Notes: generated by a model not told the origin, from the letters alone. Counted from the stretch's first letter, positions 14,207 through 22,566 are shown. The stretch is 26,996 nucleotides of DNA from DATJHM01 sp035493895 (GCA_035493895.1 DATJHM010000068.1:1-26996); one strand, 5' to 3'. Translations and numbers: made by a program.

Positions 14207-14240
14207 AGTTGCATGACAGAAGGAAATAGGAAAACAAACA

Positions 14241-15044
14241 TTGAGTAGTTCGACAATCCTTGAAGTCAATGGTCTCTCTAAGATATACCCAAATGGTTAT
14301 GAAGCACTGAAAGAGGTAAGTTTTACCGTAGGCGAGGGAGAGTTCATTTGCATCATTGGACGCAGTGGAGCTGGTAAATCGACGCTGTTGCGCTGCATTA
14401 ATGGCTTGATCCCGGCCACGCGAGGGAGCATACACATTCAAAAGACAGATATTACGCGTCTGAATGAGAAAGAAACGCTCTCATTGCGTAGAAAGATCGG
14501 TTTCATTTTCCAGGAGTTTAACCTGGTAGATCGCCTCTCCGTCGTGGACAACGTCCTGACAGGACGTCTTGGCTACATAAACAGTTTTTCCTCACTGCTT
14601 GGCTATTTTGATCGTACGCATCGCGAGAAGGCCCTGGAATGTCTGGGTCGCGTCAATATGTTGCCGCGTGCGAGCTATCGATCCGATCGTTTATCTGGCG
14701 GTGAAAAGCAGCGTGTGGCGATTGCGCGTGCGATTGCGCAGGACCCGCTTATCCTGCTGGCCGATGAGCCCGTCGCGAGTCTGGACCCGGAGCTTTCCTG
14801 GAGCGTCATGGGCGATTTGCGCAAGACCGCGAAAGAGCTGGGTGTTGCAACGCTCGTCAATATTCATGATATTGAGACGGCGAAACAATTTGCCGACCGC
14901 ATCATTGGTATTGCGCAGGGACGCATCCTCTATGATGGTTCACCTGCGTTGCTGACAGACGCGATCTTGCAGGAAATTTATCGTGGTGCCAATCTCGCCA
15001 CGCGTTCGCGCTATGAAGCCGCCGTAGCCCAACCGAGCAACTAA
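14241..15044 (+). CDS. phnC: Phosphonate ABC transporter, ATP-binding protein PhnC
   Basis: The product has 267 residues. It powers phosphonate import with PhnE and PhnD at the inner face of the membrane. Walker A is GRSGAGKST (40-48), the Q-loop is FIFQEFNLVDRLSV, the ABC signature is LSGGEKQRVAIARA (151-164), Walker B is LILLADEP (170-177), and the switch His is in NIHD. NVLTGRLGY and the segment after it (FSSLLGYF) match PhnC closely rather than general importers. The start is a TTG at 14241, with AGGAAATAGG about 10 nt upstream; no ATG fits the family N-terminus. It is the first gene of the plus-strand operon and is divergent from the PhnD-LacI gene. Confidence 0.93.
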   Translation: MSSSTILEVNGLSKIYPNGYEALKEVSFTVGEGEFICIIGRSGAGKSTLLRCINGLIPATRGSIHIQKTDITRLNEKETLSLRRKIGFIFQEFNLVDRLSVVDNVLTGRLGYINSFSSLLGYFDRTHREKALECLGRVNMLPRASYRSDRLSGGEKQRVAIARAIAQDPLILLADEPVASLDPELSWSVMGDLRKTAKELGVATLVNIHDIETAKQFADRIIGIAQGRILYDGSPALLTDAILQEIYRGANLATRSRYEAAVAQPSN

Positions 15045-15129
15045 TGGGATATATGTCGCAATGAACCTATTCCTATCCTGGCTGCATAGCGCTAGAGATA
15101 CGACGCTGCCAACTGCGAGGAGAAAAGAC

Positions 15130-16410
15130 GTGTCAACTGAAAAAACACAGGGACTGATTATCGAGGACGTGAAAGGAGGGCTAGCCACGAATAGCAGGGA
15201 GCGTGCTCAGACGAAGATTACGTGGTTACGCAAACCGCCGCCGGATCTGGCGAAGCCCTTCGGCTCTTTCCACTGGCCTCTTGAGCTGATTGCGCTGGTG
15301 ATCGCCATCGCTGCGGTGCTTCTATTTGCGCGTGTGATCGATGCCGGGGCTGTTTCTGTGCACTGGACGATCACGTTCAATGTCAATGTCGCGGTCGCGC
15401 TGATTATCCTGGTGGCGGGCATGGTCATCATGGTCCCCAAAGCGTTGAAGAAGCCCGGAGAAGCATTGAATACCAGTAGCATTGTTTCGCTAGTGGTGTT
15501 ACTGCTGGTGGCCCTGTACTTTTTCTCCGGCGCTATCCCGCTGGGTCCGCTCAAGGGTATCGATCTGGGTACGTTCTCCTACACGATAGCCGCGCTGGAC
15601 TTCAACCTGCTCGGGAGTGCGCTGCTCGCGATTGTCCTGTTCTGTCTGGCGTTCAGGAGGAGTTACATCTCCATACTCTCGTTGCTGGTACTCTTCTTGT
15701 GGTGGGGATTTAGCATCGAAGGGCTGGATTTCGGGATCTTTTCGGAGATCGCAACCAGTCAGTCTGGTGCTGGTCTTTTGCGTACGATGGTGCCACCCAG
15801 TTGGAACTATTTTGGCTCAGTAATCCAACCGATGCTACTGACGGTACAAACGGCCATCGTTGCTACCTGTATCGGCATTGTCGGAGCTATCCCATTAAGC
15901 ATGCTGGCAGCCAGGAATACGACACCACATCCGGTGATCTATACGATCGTGCGACTCTTTGTCAACACGATTAGAGCTATTCCTGCACTGGTGCTCGCAT
16001 TGCTCTTTATCACATTTGTCGGTTTAGGCCCGGTGCCAGGGGCGCTGGGATTAGGTTTGCACACTATTTCAACACTTACGAAATTATATGCGGAGGCGAT
16101 CGAATCGGTACAACCGCAGCCTATTGAGGCATTGAGCGCGTCAGGTGCGAACGGCATCCAACGTTTTCGCTGGGGCGTGGTCCCACAGGTTTTTCCGCTG
16201 CTGGTCAGTTCCTCCATTTACTACTGGGAATCGAATACGCGCGACTCTACGGTCGTGGCGTTTGTAGGTGGTGGCGGAATCGGTTTCCTTCTGGACCAGA
16301 ATCTCTCGCTCCTGAATTATTCGAATGTTTCGGTTATTCTGCTCACGCTGGTAATAACCGTTGCTGCTCTGGATCGCGTCAGTGATTTTGTGCGCTCACG
16401 GGTAATGTAG
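15130..16410 (+). CDS. phnE: Phosphonate ABC transporter permease PhnE, with long N-terminal membrane extension
   Basis: The product has 426 residues from the GTG at 15130, which has GAGGAG 7 nt upstream. An ATG at 15061 (23 codons earlier) has no good ribosome site but would sit 16 bp after phnC, so it stays possible. The canonical permease domain is at about 232-420: the importer fold MLLTVQTAIVATCIGIVGAIPLSMLAAR, the RAIPALVLALLF stretch, and the EAA loop EAIESVQPQPIEALSASGANG, which contacts PhnC. The C-terminal YYWESNTRDSTVVAFVGGGGIG is typical of PhnE. Residues 50-200 add about five predicted membrane helices not present in ordinary PhnE (about 260 residues). It is single, so it should work as a homodimer. 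Confidence 0.88.
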   Translation: MSTEKTQGLIIEDVKGGLATNSRERAQTKITWLRKPPPDLAKPFGSFHWPLELIALVIAIAAVLLFARVIDAGAVSVHWTITFNVNVAVALIILVAGMVIMVPKALKKPGEALNTSSIVSLVVLLLVALYFFSGAIPLGPLKGIDLGTFSYTIAALDFNLLGSALLAIVLFCLAFRRSYISILSLLVLFLWWGFSIEGLDFGIFSEIATSQSGAGLLRTMVPPSWNYFGSVIQPMLLTVQTAIVATCIGIVGAIPLSMLAARNTTPHPVIYTIVRLFVNTIRAIPALVLALLFITFVGLGPVPGALGLGLHTISTLTKLYAEAIESVQPQPIEALSASGANGIQRFRWGVVPQVFPLLVSSSIYYWESNTRDSTVVAFVGGGGIGFLLDQNLSLLNYSNVSVILLTLVITVAALDRVSDFVRSRVM

Positions 16411-16475
16411 CGTTCCAGTTTTGAGAGATAGTTTTTTATTCACGTTATTTTCTTTACTTACAAAGGAGCTTCATC

Positions 16476-17423
16476 ATGTCAGGCAAGAAGCCTCAGTCTA
16501 AAAAATTTCTGTTATTTGGTGCATTATTTGTATCAATCATGATCCTCGTATCCGCCTGTGGGAGCAGCACGAGTAGTAACACAACAACAAACACGGCCAG
16601 TGCCGCCAATTGTCCCCATCCAATCAGCCTGAGCAAGCTTACCGTTGGCGTTATCCCTGCGGAGAGCCAGACGAGCATCATCGGTGAGACGCAGCCATTC
16701 GCCACCGCGCTCTCGAAGCAGATCTGTAAGCCCGTTGATGTGTTTGTAGGAACGAACTATACTTCAGTCATCACGGCGATGTCAAACCAGAAGGCGGATC
16801 TGGCGAATTTTGGTCCTCTGAGCTATGTACTGGCTTCGCAAAAAGGTGGCGTCCAGGCGATTGCGCTCGCACTGGCCGAGGGAACCAAAGAGGCTTCCTA
16901 TCAGAGCTATCTGATTACCACGCCAAAGACCGGTATCAAGACGGTGAAGGATCTCAAAGGAAAAACGTTCTCGTTCGTTGATCCTGCCTCTACCAGTGGC
17001 AACCTTGAGCCTCGCTACATGATGACGCAGGCTGGCCTTAATCCAGATACGGATGTGAAGGGTTCATATATCGGTTCGCATGATGCGTCGCTGCTGGCGG
17101 TACTGAGTGGCAAAGTCGATGCGGGCGCAGTGGCGAGCGATACGTATAATCAGCTCTTGCAAGAGGGAAAATTCAAAGCCAGCGATCTGAGCATCATTCA
17201 GAAAAGTGCTCCGATCCCGGAAGATCCTATGGCCGTGCGTAGTGGCCTCAGCAAGAGCGATATCACCTCTATCCAGCAGGCACTCATGGCGCTGAATGAC
17301 AATACTGCGGCCGCGAATGCGATTGGTGCTGGTGGCTTTGGTCCTGGTGACGACAGCCTTTACAACGGTATTCGTCAAATGGCTAAAGAGATGAACATTG
17401 ACCTGCAAAAGGTTGCAGGCTAG
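16476..17423 (+). CDS. phnD: Phosphonate ABC transporter substrate-binding lipoprotein PhnD
   Basis: The product has 315 residues. A basic start (MSGKKPQSKK) and hydrophobic core end in the lipobox LVSAC (Cys28), so the protein is lipid-anchored outside the cell, as in Gram-positive-type and Chloroflexota cells. A Ser/Thr/Asn-rich linker follows. The binding fold has LTVGVIPAES, DLANFGPLSYVLA and FSFVDPASTSGNL (165-177), whose Ser-Thr-Ser loop should hold the phosphonate oxygens. VLSGKVDAGAVASDTY closes the second lobe. AAAGGAG precedes the ATG. It lies last in the importer set phnC-phnE-phnD and is followed by a strong hairpin (17433-17487). The PhnD domain of the divergent regulator is a paralog of it. 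Confidence 0.93.
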   Translation: MSGKKPQSKKFLLFGALFVSIMILVSACGSSTSSNTTTNTASAANCPHPISLSKLTVGVIPAESQTSIIGETQPFATALSKQICKPVDVFVGTNYTSVITAMSNQKADLANFGPLSYVLASQKGGVQAIALALAEGTKEASYQSYLITTPKTGIKTVKDLKGKTFSFVDPASTSGNLEPRYMMTQAGLNPDTDVKGSYIGSHDASLLAVLSGKVDAGAVASDTYNQLLQEGKFKASDLSIIQKSAPIPEDPMAVRSGLSKSDITSIQQALMALNDNTAAANAIGAGGFGPGDDSLYNGIRQMAKEMNIDLQKVAG

Positions 17424-17432
17424 AGCAGCGTT

Positions 17433-17487
17433 ATGTGCTGGCATGAGGGACGGACGGAGCATATCTCTGTCCCTTACGCCAGCACAT
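17433..17487 (+). terminator. Long hairpin between phnD and phnG, partial terminator or mRNA-stabilising stem
   Basis: The outer arms 17433-17442 and 17478-17487 are a perfect 10-bp match; the inner arms 17446-17451 and 17469-17474 add 6 bp after a 3-nt internal loop. There is no T-run. Such a stem behind a binding-protein gene could raise its mRNA level relative to the lyase genes downstream. Confidence 0.5.
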
Positions 17488-17505
17488 GATCGGCGTAAAA
17501 TCCCC

Positions 17506-17535
17506 GTAGAGGCGCGGTTTATCTGTGCCGGGGGC
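17506..17535. repeat. Short palindromic intergenic repeat, copy C
   Basis: GTAGAGGCGCGG matches the copy at 8901 exactly over 12 bases, and the following bases differ mostly by C/T and G/A changes. It lies between the phnD hairpin and phnG, inside the operon. Confidence 0.5.
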
Positions 17536-17553
17536 TGGAAAGAAAAGAACAGG

Positions 17554-17970
17554 ATGAATCATTATCACGTACTGGCAAACAGTTCCGAGGAACAGGTTTG
17601 CCGACTCGCTTCTACGGTGTTAGAGCGTTACGGGTCAGGGCAGGTGAAAATATTGAGTGGGCCGCGGCGAGGATTGGTCATGTTGCGTGTGCGCGAGACG
17701 GTGGCAAACAGTCTCTTCCATGCCGGGGAGGTCCTGGTGACCGAGGTCAAATTAGAGCTCGATGAGCAGTTTGGCTTCGGCATGATCATCGGCGATAGTC
17801 CCCGCCACGCGATGGGCAATGCGCTGGTTGACGCGGCTCTGCGCAAGGGCGGCGAGGTGGCTGACTGGTTGACACGGGAACTGACCGCGTTGGATCGGGA
17901 GATCAGCGCACGCAATCAAAAAGAGCAGGCCCTCGTAGCCACGACCAAAGTAGAATTTGAGAGGATGTAA
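17554..17970 (+). CDS. phnG: C-P lyase subunit PhnG
   Basis: The product has 138 residues. It is a small subunit of the PhnG2H2I2J2 core complex that joins phosphonate to the ribose of ATP. LSGPRRGLVMLRVRETVANSLFHAGEVLVTEVKLEL followed by GFGMIIGDSPRHAMGNALVDAAL matches the PhnG core (the G-x-v-x-G-d-s/k-R-h-A segment). The ATG at 17554 is chosen because the frame upstream is not family-like; GGAAAG about 11 nt upstream is a weak site. The gap of 130 bp from phnD holds a hairpin and a dispersed repeat, so phnG may be partly uncoupled from the importer genes. phnH follows after one base. Confidence 0.88.
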   Translation: MNHYHVLANSSEEQVCRLASTVLERYGSGQVKILSGPRRGLVMLRVRETVANSLFHAGEVLVTEVKLELDEQFGFGMIIGDSPRHAMGNALVDAALRKGGEVADWLTRELTALDREISARNQKEQALVATTKVEFERM

Positions 17971-17971
17971 C

Positions 17972-18631
17972 ATGATTGGCACCAGTCAAGGGACGCAGAC
18001 GCTTTACAGCACGCTGACCTTCCGTTTGCTCCTCGATGCCCTGGCACGTCCCGGCAAGATCAAGCAGTTGGAGTCCCCACAATTTTGGGGGGAGGCCCCC
18101 TCCTATTCCGAACGCAATACTGCGATCAATCTTCACGCACTGGGCGCATTATTGACGTTGCTCGATCGAGAGACGACATTTGTGATGGGCACAAACGGCC
18201 AATGGTTCGCGCGCGAGGAGGCAGCGGTGCGCTGGACGATGCTGAGAAGCGGCTCTACGCTGGCGAATCCTGAGCAGGCGTCCTTTGCGTTCTTCTGCGA
18301 TGGGGGAAACAGTGCGTTGTTTGCGCAATTGAGTGTGGGGACGTTGCTTGAGCCCGAACTGAGTACGACGGCATTCTTCTGCGTCGAACAGCTTGCTGAT
18401 GATCTGTCTGAGGCACACGAAGATGGCATCACATTGGAACTGCGCGGTCCTGGCATTCAGGACGTCAGCACCATTTCCGTTGCTGGACTACAGGTGTCAA
18501 CGCTCGAGGCCATTCTTTTTGCCCGCAAGAGTTATCCATTAGGCATAGACGTCTACCTCATTGATGGGGCTGGACGCTGTGTGGGTTTGCCGCGTACGAC
18601 GAAGATTCAGCTGCGTGCTGAAACGAGATAA
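17972..18631 (+). CDS. phnH: C-P lyase subunit PhnH
   Basis: The product has 219 residues. It starts at the ATG at 17972, one base after the phnG stop, with GAGAGG upstream. It has TFRLLLDALARPGKI near the N-terminus, the conserved PhnH opening, then LHALGALLTLLDRETTF, and near the end ISVAGLQVSTLEAILFARKSYPLGIDVYLID, which matches the family end pattern. PhnH is a PLP-transferase-like fold without a cofactor lysine and acts as a structural part of the core. The length is as expected (about 195-220). Translational coupling with phnG is likely. Confidence 0.9.
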   Translation: MIGTSQGTQTLYSTLTFRLLLDALARPGKIKQLESPQFWGEAPSYSERNTAINLHALGALLTLLDRETTFVMGTNGQWFAREEAAVRWTMLRSGSTLANPEQASFAFFCDGGNSALFAQLSVGTLLEPELSTTAFFCVEQLADDLSEAHEDGITLELRGPGIQDVSTISVAGLQVSTLEAILFARKSYPLGIDVYLIDGAGRCVGLPRTTKIQLRAETR

Positions 18632-18663
18632 TAGCCAGGGAGAGAGAAGAGGGTACTGTTACT

Positions 18664-19896
18664 ATGGCATATGTTGCTGTTAAAGGAGGCACAAAAGCTG
18701 TTCTGAACGCAGAGCAGTTAGTCGATTACTTCCGGCTCAAAGGTGGAAGTGAGCCGATCAGTGTCCGGCAAATTCAGGATCAGATGCGTCTGGCGGTGGA
18801 TCGGGCGATGGGCGAGGGCGCGATCTATGCTCCCGAATTGGCGGCTTTGGCGTTGAAACAGAGTGAAGGGGACGCGCTGGAGGCGAGTTTCCTGTTGCGC
18901 GCCTACCGTTCAACGATTGCACGCGTTGATTATTCGTTGCCCACTGAAGGCGTACGGATGCGCACCTTGCGCCGTATCTCCGCGACCTTTAAAGATATTC
19001 CCGGCGGCCAGATGCTGGGTCCGACGCGCGATTATAATCTGCGCTTACTCAATACGTTATTGCGTACAGAATCGAGCGAATCGGCGCAGGAACGTCTGGC
19101 CGAGATCGAGAAGTTGATCGAAGAGGTGCCTGATGAGGTACAGATTTTCCCGAAGGTGATCGAGAGCATGCGCGCCCAGGGGATACTCGCGGAACCGCCA
19201 GCGCAAGATCGCGCGGAGGCGGACGCTGAGCCATACGATATTACGCGCAGGGCCCTGACCTTCCCGGCTCCTCGCAGCGCACGTTTACAGGTGCTCTCTC
19301 AGGCCGATGCGGGCAGCCTGATGACGTTTGCCTATAGCAGTGTCCGTGGCTATGGCGATGTGCACCCGACGCTCGGGGAATTGCGCTATGGCTATCTGCC
19401 CATTGAAGTGGCCCATCCTCTGACCGGGGAACCCGTTGAGATCGGCGAGATTCTGGCGACGGAGTGCGAGATGGTCTCGCGTGTGGAGGCGGCGGAAGAT
19501 GAACAGGATGCTGCGCAAAAACGCGAGGCTACGCCGCCGAAATTCGGTCTGGGCTATGGCTTTGGTTTTGGCCACTGCGAAGTGAAAGTGATGAGCATGT
19601 CCATGCTGGACCGCGTGCTGAGTGTGGCGAAAGAGAACTCCGGGCATGGCGCGCAAGGACCCGCCTCTAATGAGGAGTTCGTATTGCTGCATACGGATGG
19701 CATCGAGGCAAGCGGCTTCACAGCCCACTATAAATTGCCCCACTATGTCACGTTCCAGGCCAATATCAGCGTGCTGGAGCGCTCACGCGAACATCAGGTC
19801 GCGCAATTTGCCGCCACCGTTGAACAGCGTCAGCAGGCTGAGAGCAAACTTCAGGATCTGCTCAAGACGGCCGCGTCGAATGAGGGAGAAGAGTGA
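18664..19896 (+). CDS. phnI: C-P lyase subunit PhnI, catalytic nucleosidase/transferase
   Basis: The product has 410 residues; E. coli PhnI has about 354. PhnI, with PhnG, H and L, swaps the adenine of MgATP for a phosphonate. It opens MAYVAVKGGTKAVLNAE and shows QIQDQMRLAVDRAMGEGAIYAPELAALALKQSEGD, RMRTLRRISATFKDIPGGQMLGPTRDYNLRLL and YGFGFGHCEVKVMSMSMLDRVL, all strongly PhnI-like. The extra length lies in the region about 170-215 and after about 340, where SGFTAHYKLPHYVTFQANISVLERSR closes the fold and a coiled tail rich in Gln and Glu follows. The stop overlaps a possible GTG of phnJ, so coupling is likely. Confidence 0.92.
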   Translation: MAYVAVKGGTKAVLNAEQLVDYFRLKGGSEPISVRQIQDQMRLAVDRAMGEGAIYAPELAALALKQSEGDALEASFLLRAYRSTIARVDYSLPTEGVRMRTLRRISATFKDIPGGQMLGPTRDYNLRLLNTLLRTESSESAQERLAEIEKLIEEVPDEVQIFPKVIESMRAQGILAEPPAQDRAEADAEPYDITRRALTFPAPRSARLQVLSQADAGSLMTFAYSSVRGYGDVHPTLGELRYGYLPIEVAHPLTGEPVEIGEILATECEMVSRVEAAEDEQDAAQKREATPPKFGLGYGFGFGHCEVKVMSMSMLDRVLSVAKENSGHGAQGPASNEEFVLLHTDGIEASGFTAHYKLPHYVTFQANISVLERSREHQVAQFAATVEQRQQAESKLQDLLKTAASNEGEE

Positions 19897-19898
19897 AG

Positions 19899-20894
19899 AT
19901 GGAAGCTGAGACCATGCAAGAAGACCGACTGAACGATCTGATCCGTCAATCGCTTGACCAGCCAGTGATAGCGACAACATCTGCGAATGTCGAGGGACAG
20001 GAGAAGGCGACCGACGAGCGCGAACTTCTCTACAATTTTGCCTTTATTGATGAGGATTCAAAACGCGAGATCCGCCGCAAGCTGCTCAAGGCTGTCGCTT
20101 TGCCTGGCCATCTGGTGCCCTTCGCGAGCCGCGATCTGCCCATCGCACGAGGATGGGGAACAGGGGGCTTGCAGGTGACGATGTCGCTTGTCGAGCCACG
20201 CGATATCCTGAAAGTGATCGATCAGGGCGACGATGATAGCGTCAACGCCGTCAATCTCCGCCGCCTCGTGGAAAAGACGACCGGGATCAGCTTCACGACC
20301 GATACGACGCAGGCTTCGCTGGTGCAGACGCGGCACCGTGTCCCTGAAGAGCCGATGCGCGCCGATCAGATTCTGGTATTGCAGGTGCCGATGGCCGACG
20401 CATTGCGCGCAGTTGAGCCGGTGGTGGAGCGGGCAACGGAGATGCATGCCGAGGCCGATTATGGGCGCATGTGGGTCTATATGTACGAGAGCGTTGTGCG
20501 TTCAGGCGATGTTGAGATTTCGTCGCAGTACCCGGTCCTCGTCGAAAACCGGTACGTGATGGATACGTCACCGATCCCTCGCTACGATGTGCCACGGCTT
20601 GATCAGGCGGAAACGCTATACCTGTTTGGGGCTGGTCGTGAGAAGCGCGTCTATGCTATCCCGCCCTACACAACGGTCGTGCCACTGCAATTCGAGGATT
20701 ATCCTTTCAAGACCGAGCATAATGCAGCGCAACGCTGTGAGCGCTGTGGCTCGAATGATACCTTTTTAACGCACGTCTTTGTTGATCCGAAAGGTCCAGA
20801 GGCGCAGGGACGCTGGATGTATCTCTGTTCAGATACCAGCTTTTGTCAGAAACGTGTGCAGGCCAGGGAACTATCCGAGACGATGGAGAAATAA
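19899..20894 (+). CDS. phnJ: Radical-SAM carbon-phosphorus lyase PhnJ
   Basis: The product has 331 residues. It breaks the C-P bond of ribose-1-phosphonate 5-phosphate, giving the cyclic 1,2-phosphate and an alkane. The Fe-S cysteines are C280-x2-C283-x26-C310-x5-C316 (CERC then LCSDTSFC); in the E. coli protein the middle gap is 21, so a five-residue insertion is present. The glycyl-radical residue corresponds to Gly70 in AVALPGHLVPF (E. coli Gly32). GWGTGGLQVT, KVIDQGDDDS, QTRHRVPE and LFGAGREKRVYAIPPYT are all conserved. It has an N-terminal extension of about 38 residues. I chose the ATG at 19899 because GGGAG precedes it; a GTG at 19893 overlaps the phnI stop. Confidence 0.94.
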   Translation: MEAETMQEDRLNDLIRQSLDQPVIATTSANVEGQEKATDERELLYNFAFIDEDSKREIRRKLLKAVALPGHLVPFASRDLPIARGWGTGGLQVTMSLVEPRDILKVIDQGDDDSVNAVNLRRLVEKTTGISFTTDTTQASLVQTRHRVPEEPMRADQILVLQVPMADALRAVEPVVERATEMHAEADYGRMWVYMYESVVRSGDVEISSQYPVLVENRYVMDTSPIPRYDVPRLDQAETLYLFGAGREKRVYAIPPYTTVVPLQFEDYPFKTEHNAAQRCERCGSNDTFLTHVFVDPKGPEAQGRWMYLCSDTSFCQKRVQARELSETMEK

Positions 20895-20899
20895 GACGC

Positions 20900-21796
20900 A
20901 TGACAGTATTACAAGATGGAAGAAACACTCTCGAGGAGCAGACGGACGCTCAGCCCTGGGTGCTCAAAGCGGATCGTCTGACGAAACGCTATGGTGCCGG
21001 TTGCGCCTATTGCTCCGTCCTTATCGATGAACAGAGCAATCGCTGTCCCGTCTGTGGCACCGTGGTTGCGTGTGCCGATGTCTCGTTTACGCTGGGCAGA
21101 GGCGAGGTGCTGGGCATTGTTGGCGAGAGCGGCAGCGGCAAAAGTACGCTGATGCAGATTATGAATCTCAGCCTGCCAGTCAATGAAGGAGGGCTGCTCT
21201 TTCAGGAGATGGATAGCCAGGGAAACGCCTCGGGCCGACCGGTCAATCTTTTGACGCTCGATAAATATGCCCGGCGCGTCTTTCGCAATGAGCGCCTTGG
21301 GATTGTCTACCAGCGTCCCGAACTCGGCTTGAACATGAACTTTACGGTGGGTGGTAATGTCGCCGAGAAATTGCTGCTCGCGAACTGGCGCAATGTCGGC
21401 CGTATTCGCGAGCGCACCTCGGAGCTGATGCGGCTCACCGAACTGTTGCCTGAGCGCATCGACGACGATCCGAAGAAGTTCAGCGGCGGCATGCTCCAGC
21501 GCGTCCAGATTGCGAAGGCGCTCTCGAGCAGTCCCGTCGTCCTGCTGTTAGACGAGGTCACGACGGGACTGGATCTTTCCGTGCAGGCGCGTGTGCTGGA
21601 CCTCATCAAGCAGTTGCGCTGGGAGCTGCAAATGACGATGTTGCTGGTATCGCACGATCTTGGCGTCATTAAACAGCTGGCGGAGCGCACGATCGTGATG
21701 AAAAACGGGAGGGTTGTGGAGAGCGGTTTGACCGACCAAATTCTCGAAGATCCACAACATCCCTATACGCAATTACTGGTATCATCGGCTTTGTAG
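20900..21796 (+). CDS. phnK: C-P lyase ATP-binding protein PhnK, with zinc-ribbon insertion
   Basis: The product has 298 residues; E. coli PhnK has about 252. It is an ABC-type ATPase that binds the PhnJ face of the core complex and is not a transporter part. Walker A is GESGSGKST, the Q-loop VYQRPELGLNMN, the signature FSGGMLQRVQIAKAL, Walker B VVLLLDEV, then LVSHDLGV; the end HPYTQLLVSSAL matches E. coli. Between strands, residues 35-52 carry C35-x2-C38-x10-C49-x2-C52, a zinc-ribbon knuckle that E. coli PhnK lacks. The ATG at 20900 is 5 bp after the phnJ stop. The frame is open further up inside phnJ, but family similarity starts near LKADRLTKRYG. Confidence 0.92.
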   Translation: MTVLQDGRNTLEEQTDAQPWVLKADRLTKRYGAGCAYCSVLIDEQSNRCPVCGTVVACADVSFTLGRGEVLGIVGESGSGKSTLMQIMNLSLPVNEGGLLFQEMDSQGNASGRPVNLLTLDKYARRVFRNERLGIVYQRPELGLNMNFTVGGNVAEKLLLANWRNVGRIRERTSELMRLTELLPERIDDDPKKFSGGMLQRVQIAKALSSSPVVLLLDEVTTGLDLSVQARVLDLIKQLRWELQMTMLLVSHDLGVIKQLAERTIVMKNGRVVESGLTDQILEDPQHPYTQLLVSSAL

Positions 21797-21813
21797 AGAG
21801 AGCAGGGAAAACT

Positions 21814-22518
21814 ATGCAGACAACAGAGCAACCACGGCCCATCCTGGAAGTGAGCGAGATGAAGAAGGATTTCCACATGCACCTGATCGATGGCCGTGTT
21901 CTCAAGCCATTTGCGGGCCTTTCTTTTCGCGTGCAGAAGGGTCAGCTTTTTATGATCGGTGGCAAAAGTGGGGCAGGCAAAACGACGATCTTAAAATGTA
22001 TTTATCGTACCTATTTGACAACCGATGGCGCGATCTGGTACGAATCTCAACAGTTTGGTCGCGTCAATATTGCCACCGCTCCTGAGTCGATGGTGATGAA
22101 ACTTCGTGCTCGTGAACTGGGTTACTGCTCGCAGTTCCTCAAGATATTACCCCGTGTTCCGGCGTTGGATGTGACGGCTGAACCGCTCATTCGTGGCGGT
22201 ATGAAGCGTCAGGCGGCACTGGATCAGGCGGCACAGTGGTTGCAGCGCCTTGGTATTGAGGAGAGCCGCTGGCAGGCAAGCCCGATGACCTTCAGCGGTG
22301 GTGAGCAGCAGCGTCTGAATCTGGCGCGCGCGTTCATTGCGGCCCCACGCTTCTTATTGCTTGACGAGCCTACGGCGAGCCTGGATGCCGTTTCAAAGTC
22401 GATTGTGCTTGAGATGATCAGTGAAGCAAAACGTGCTGGCGTCACTATTCTTGCGGTATCGCATGATACTGCGGTGATGGAGCCACTGGCCGATGAGATT
22501 TTTAAGCTGGAAGGATAG
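21814..22518 (+). CDS. phnL: C-P lyase ATP-binding protein PhnL
   Basis: The product has 234 residues, usual for the family. It is an ABC ATPase that helps PhnG, H and I in ribosylation of the phosphonate and can bind the core with PhnK. Walker A is GKSGAGKTT (50-58), the signature FSGGEQQRLNLARA (160-173), Walker B FLLLDEPTASLD and the switch His is in AVSHD. KCIYRTYLTTDGAIWY and LGYCSQFLKILPRVPALDV are PhnL-specific. The ATG at 21814 follows phnK by 17 bp with AGCAGGG upstream. Confidence 0.92.
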   Translation: MQTTEQPRPILEVSEMKKDFHMHLIDGRVLKPFAGLSFRVQKGQLFMIGGKSGAGKTTILKCIYRTYLTTDGAIWYESQQFGRVNIATAPESMVMKLRARELGYCSQFLKILPRVPALDVTAEPLIRGGMKRQAALDQAAQWLQRLGIEESRWQASPMTFSGGEQQRLNLARAFIAAPRFLLLDEPTASLDAVSKSIVLEMISEAKRAGVTILAVSHDTAVMEPLADEIFKLEG

Positions 22519-22566
22519 GCAGGAGGCGTATCTGATGATGGTTTCAGTCTCTGAGGAGCAAAAGCT

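Noticed and set aside
14195..14219. Pho box upstream of phnC
   Set aside because: There is only one CTGTCAT-like half-site (minus strand), with an opposed TGTCAT; tandem direct repeats needed for PhoB/PhoP binding are absent.
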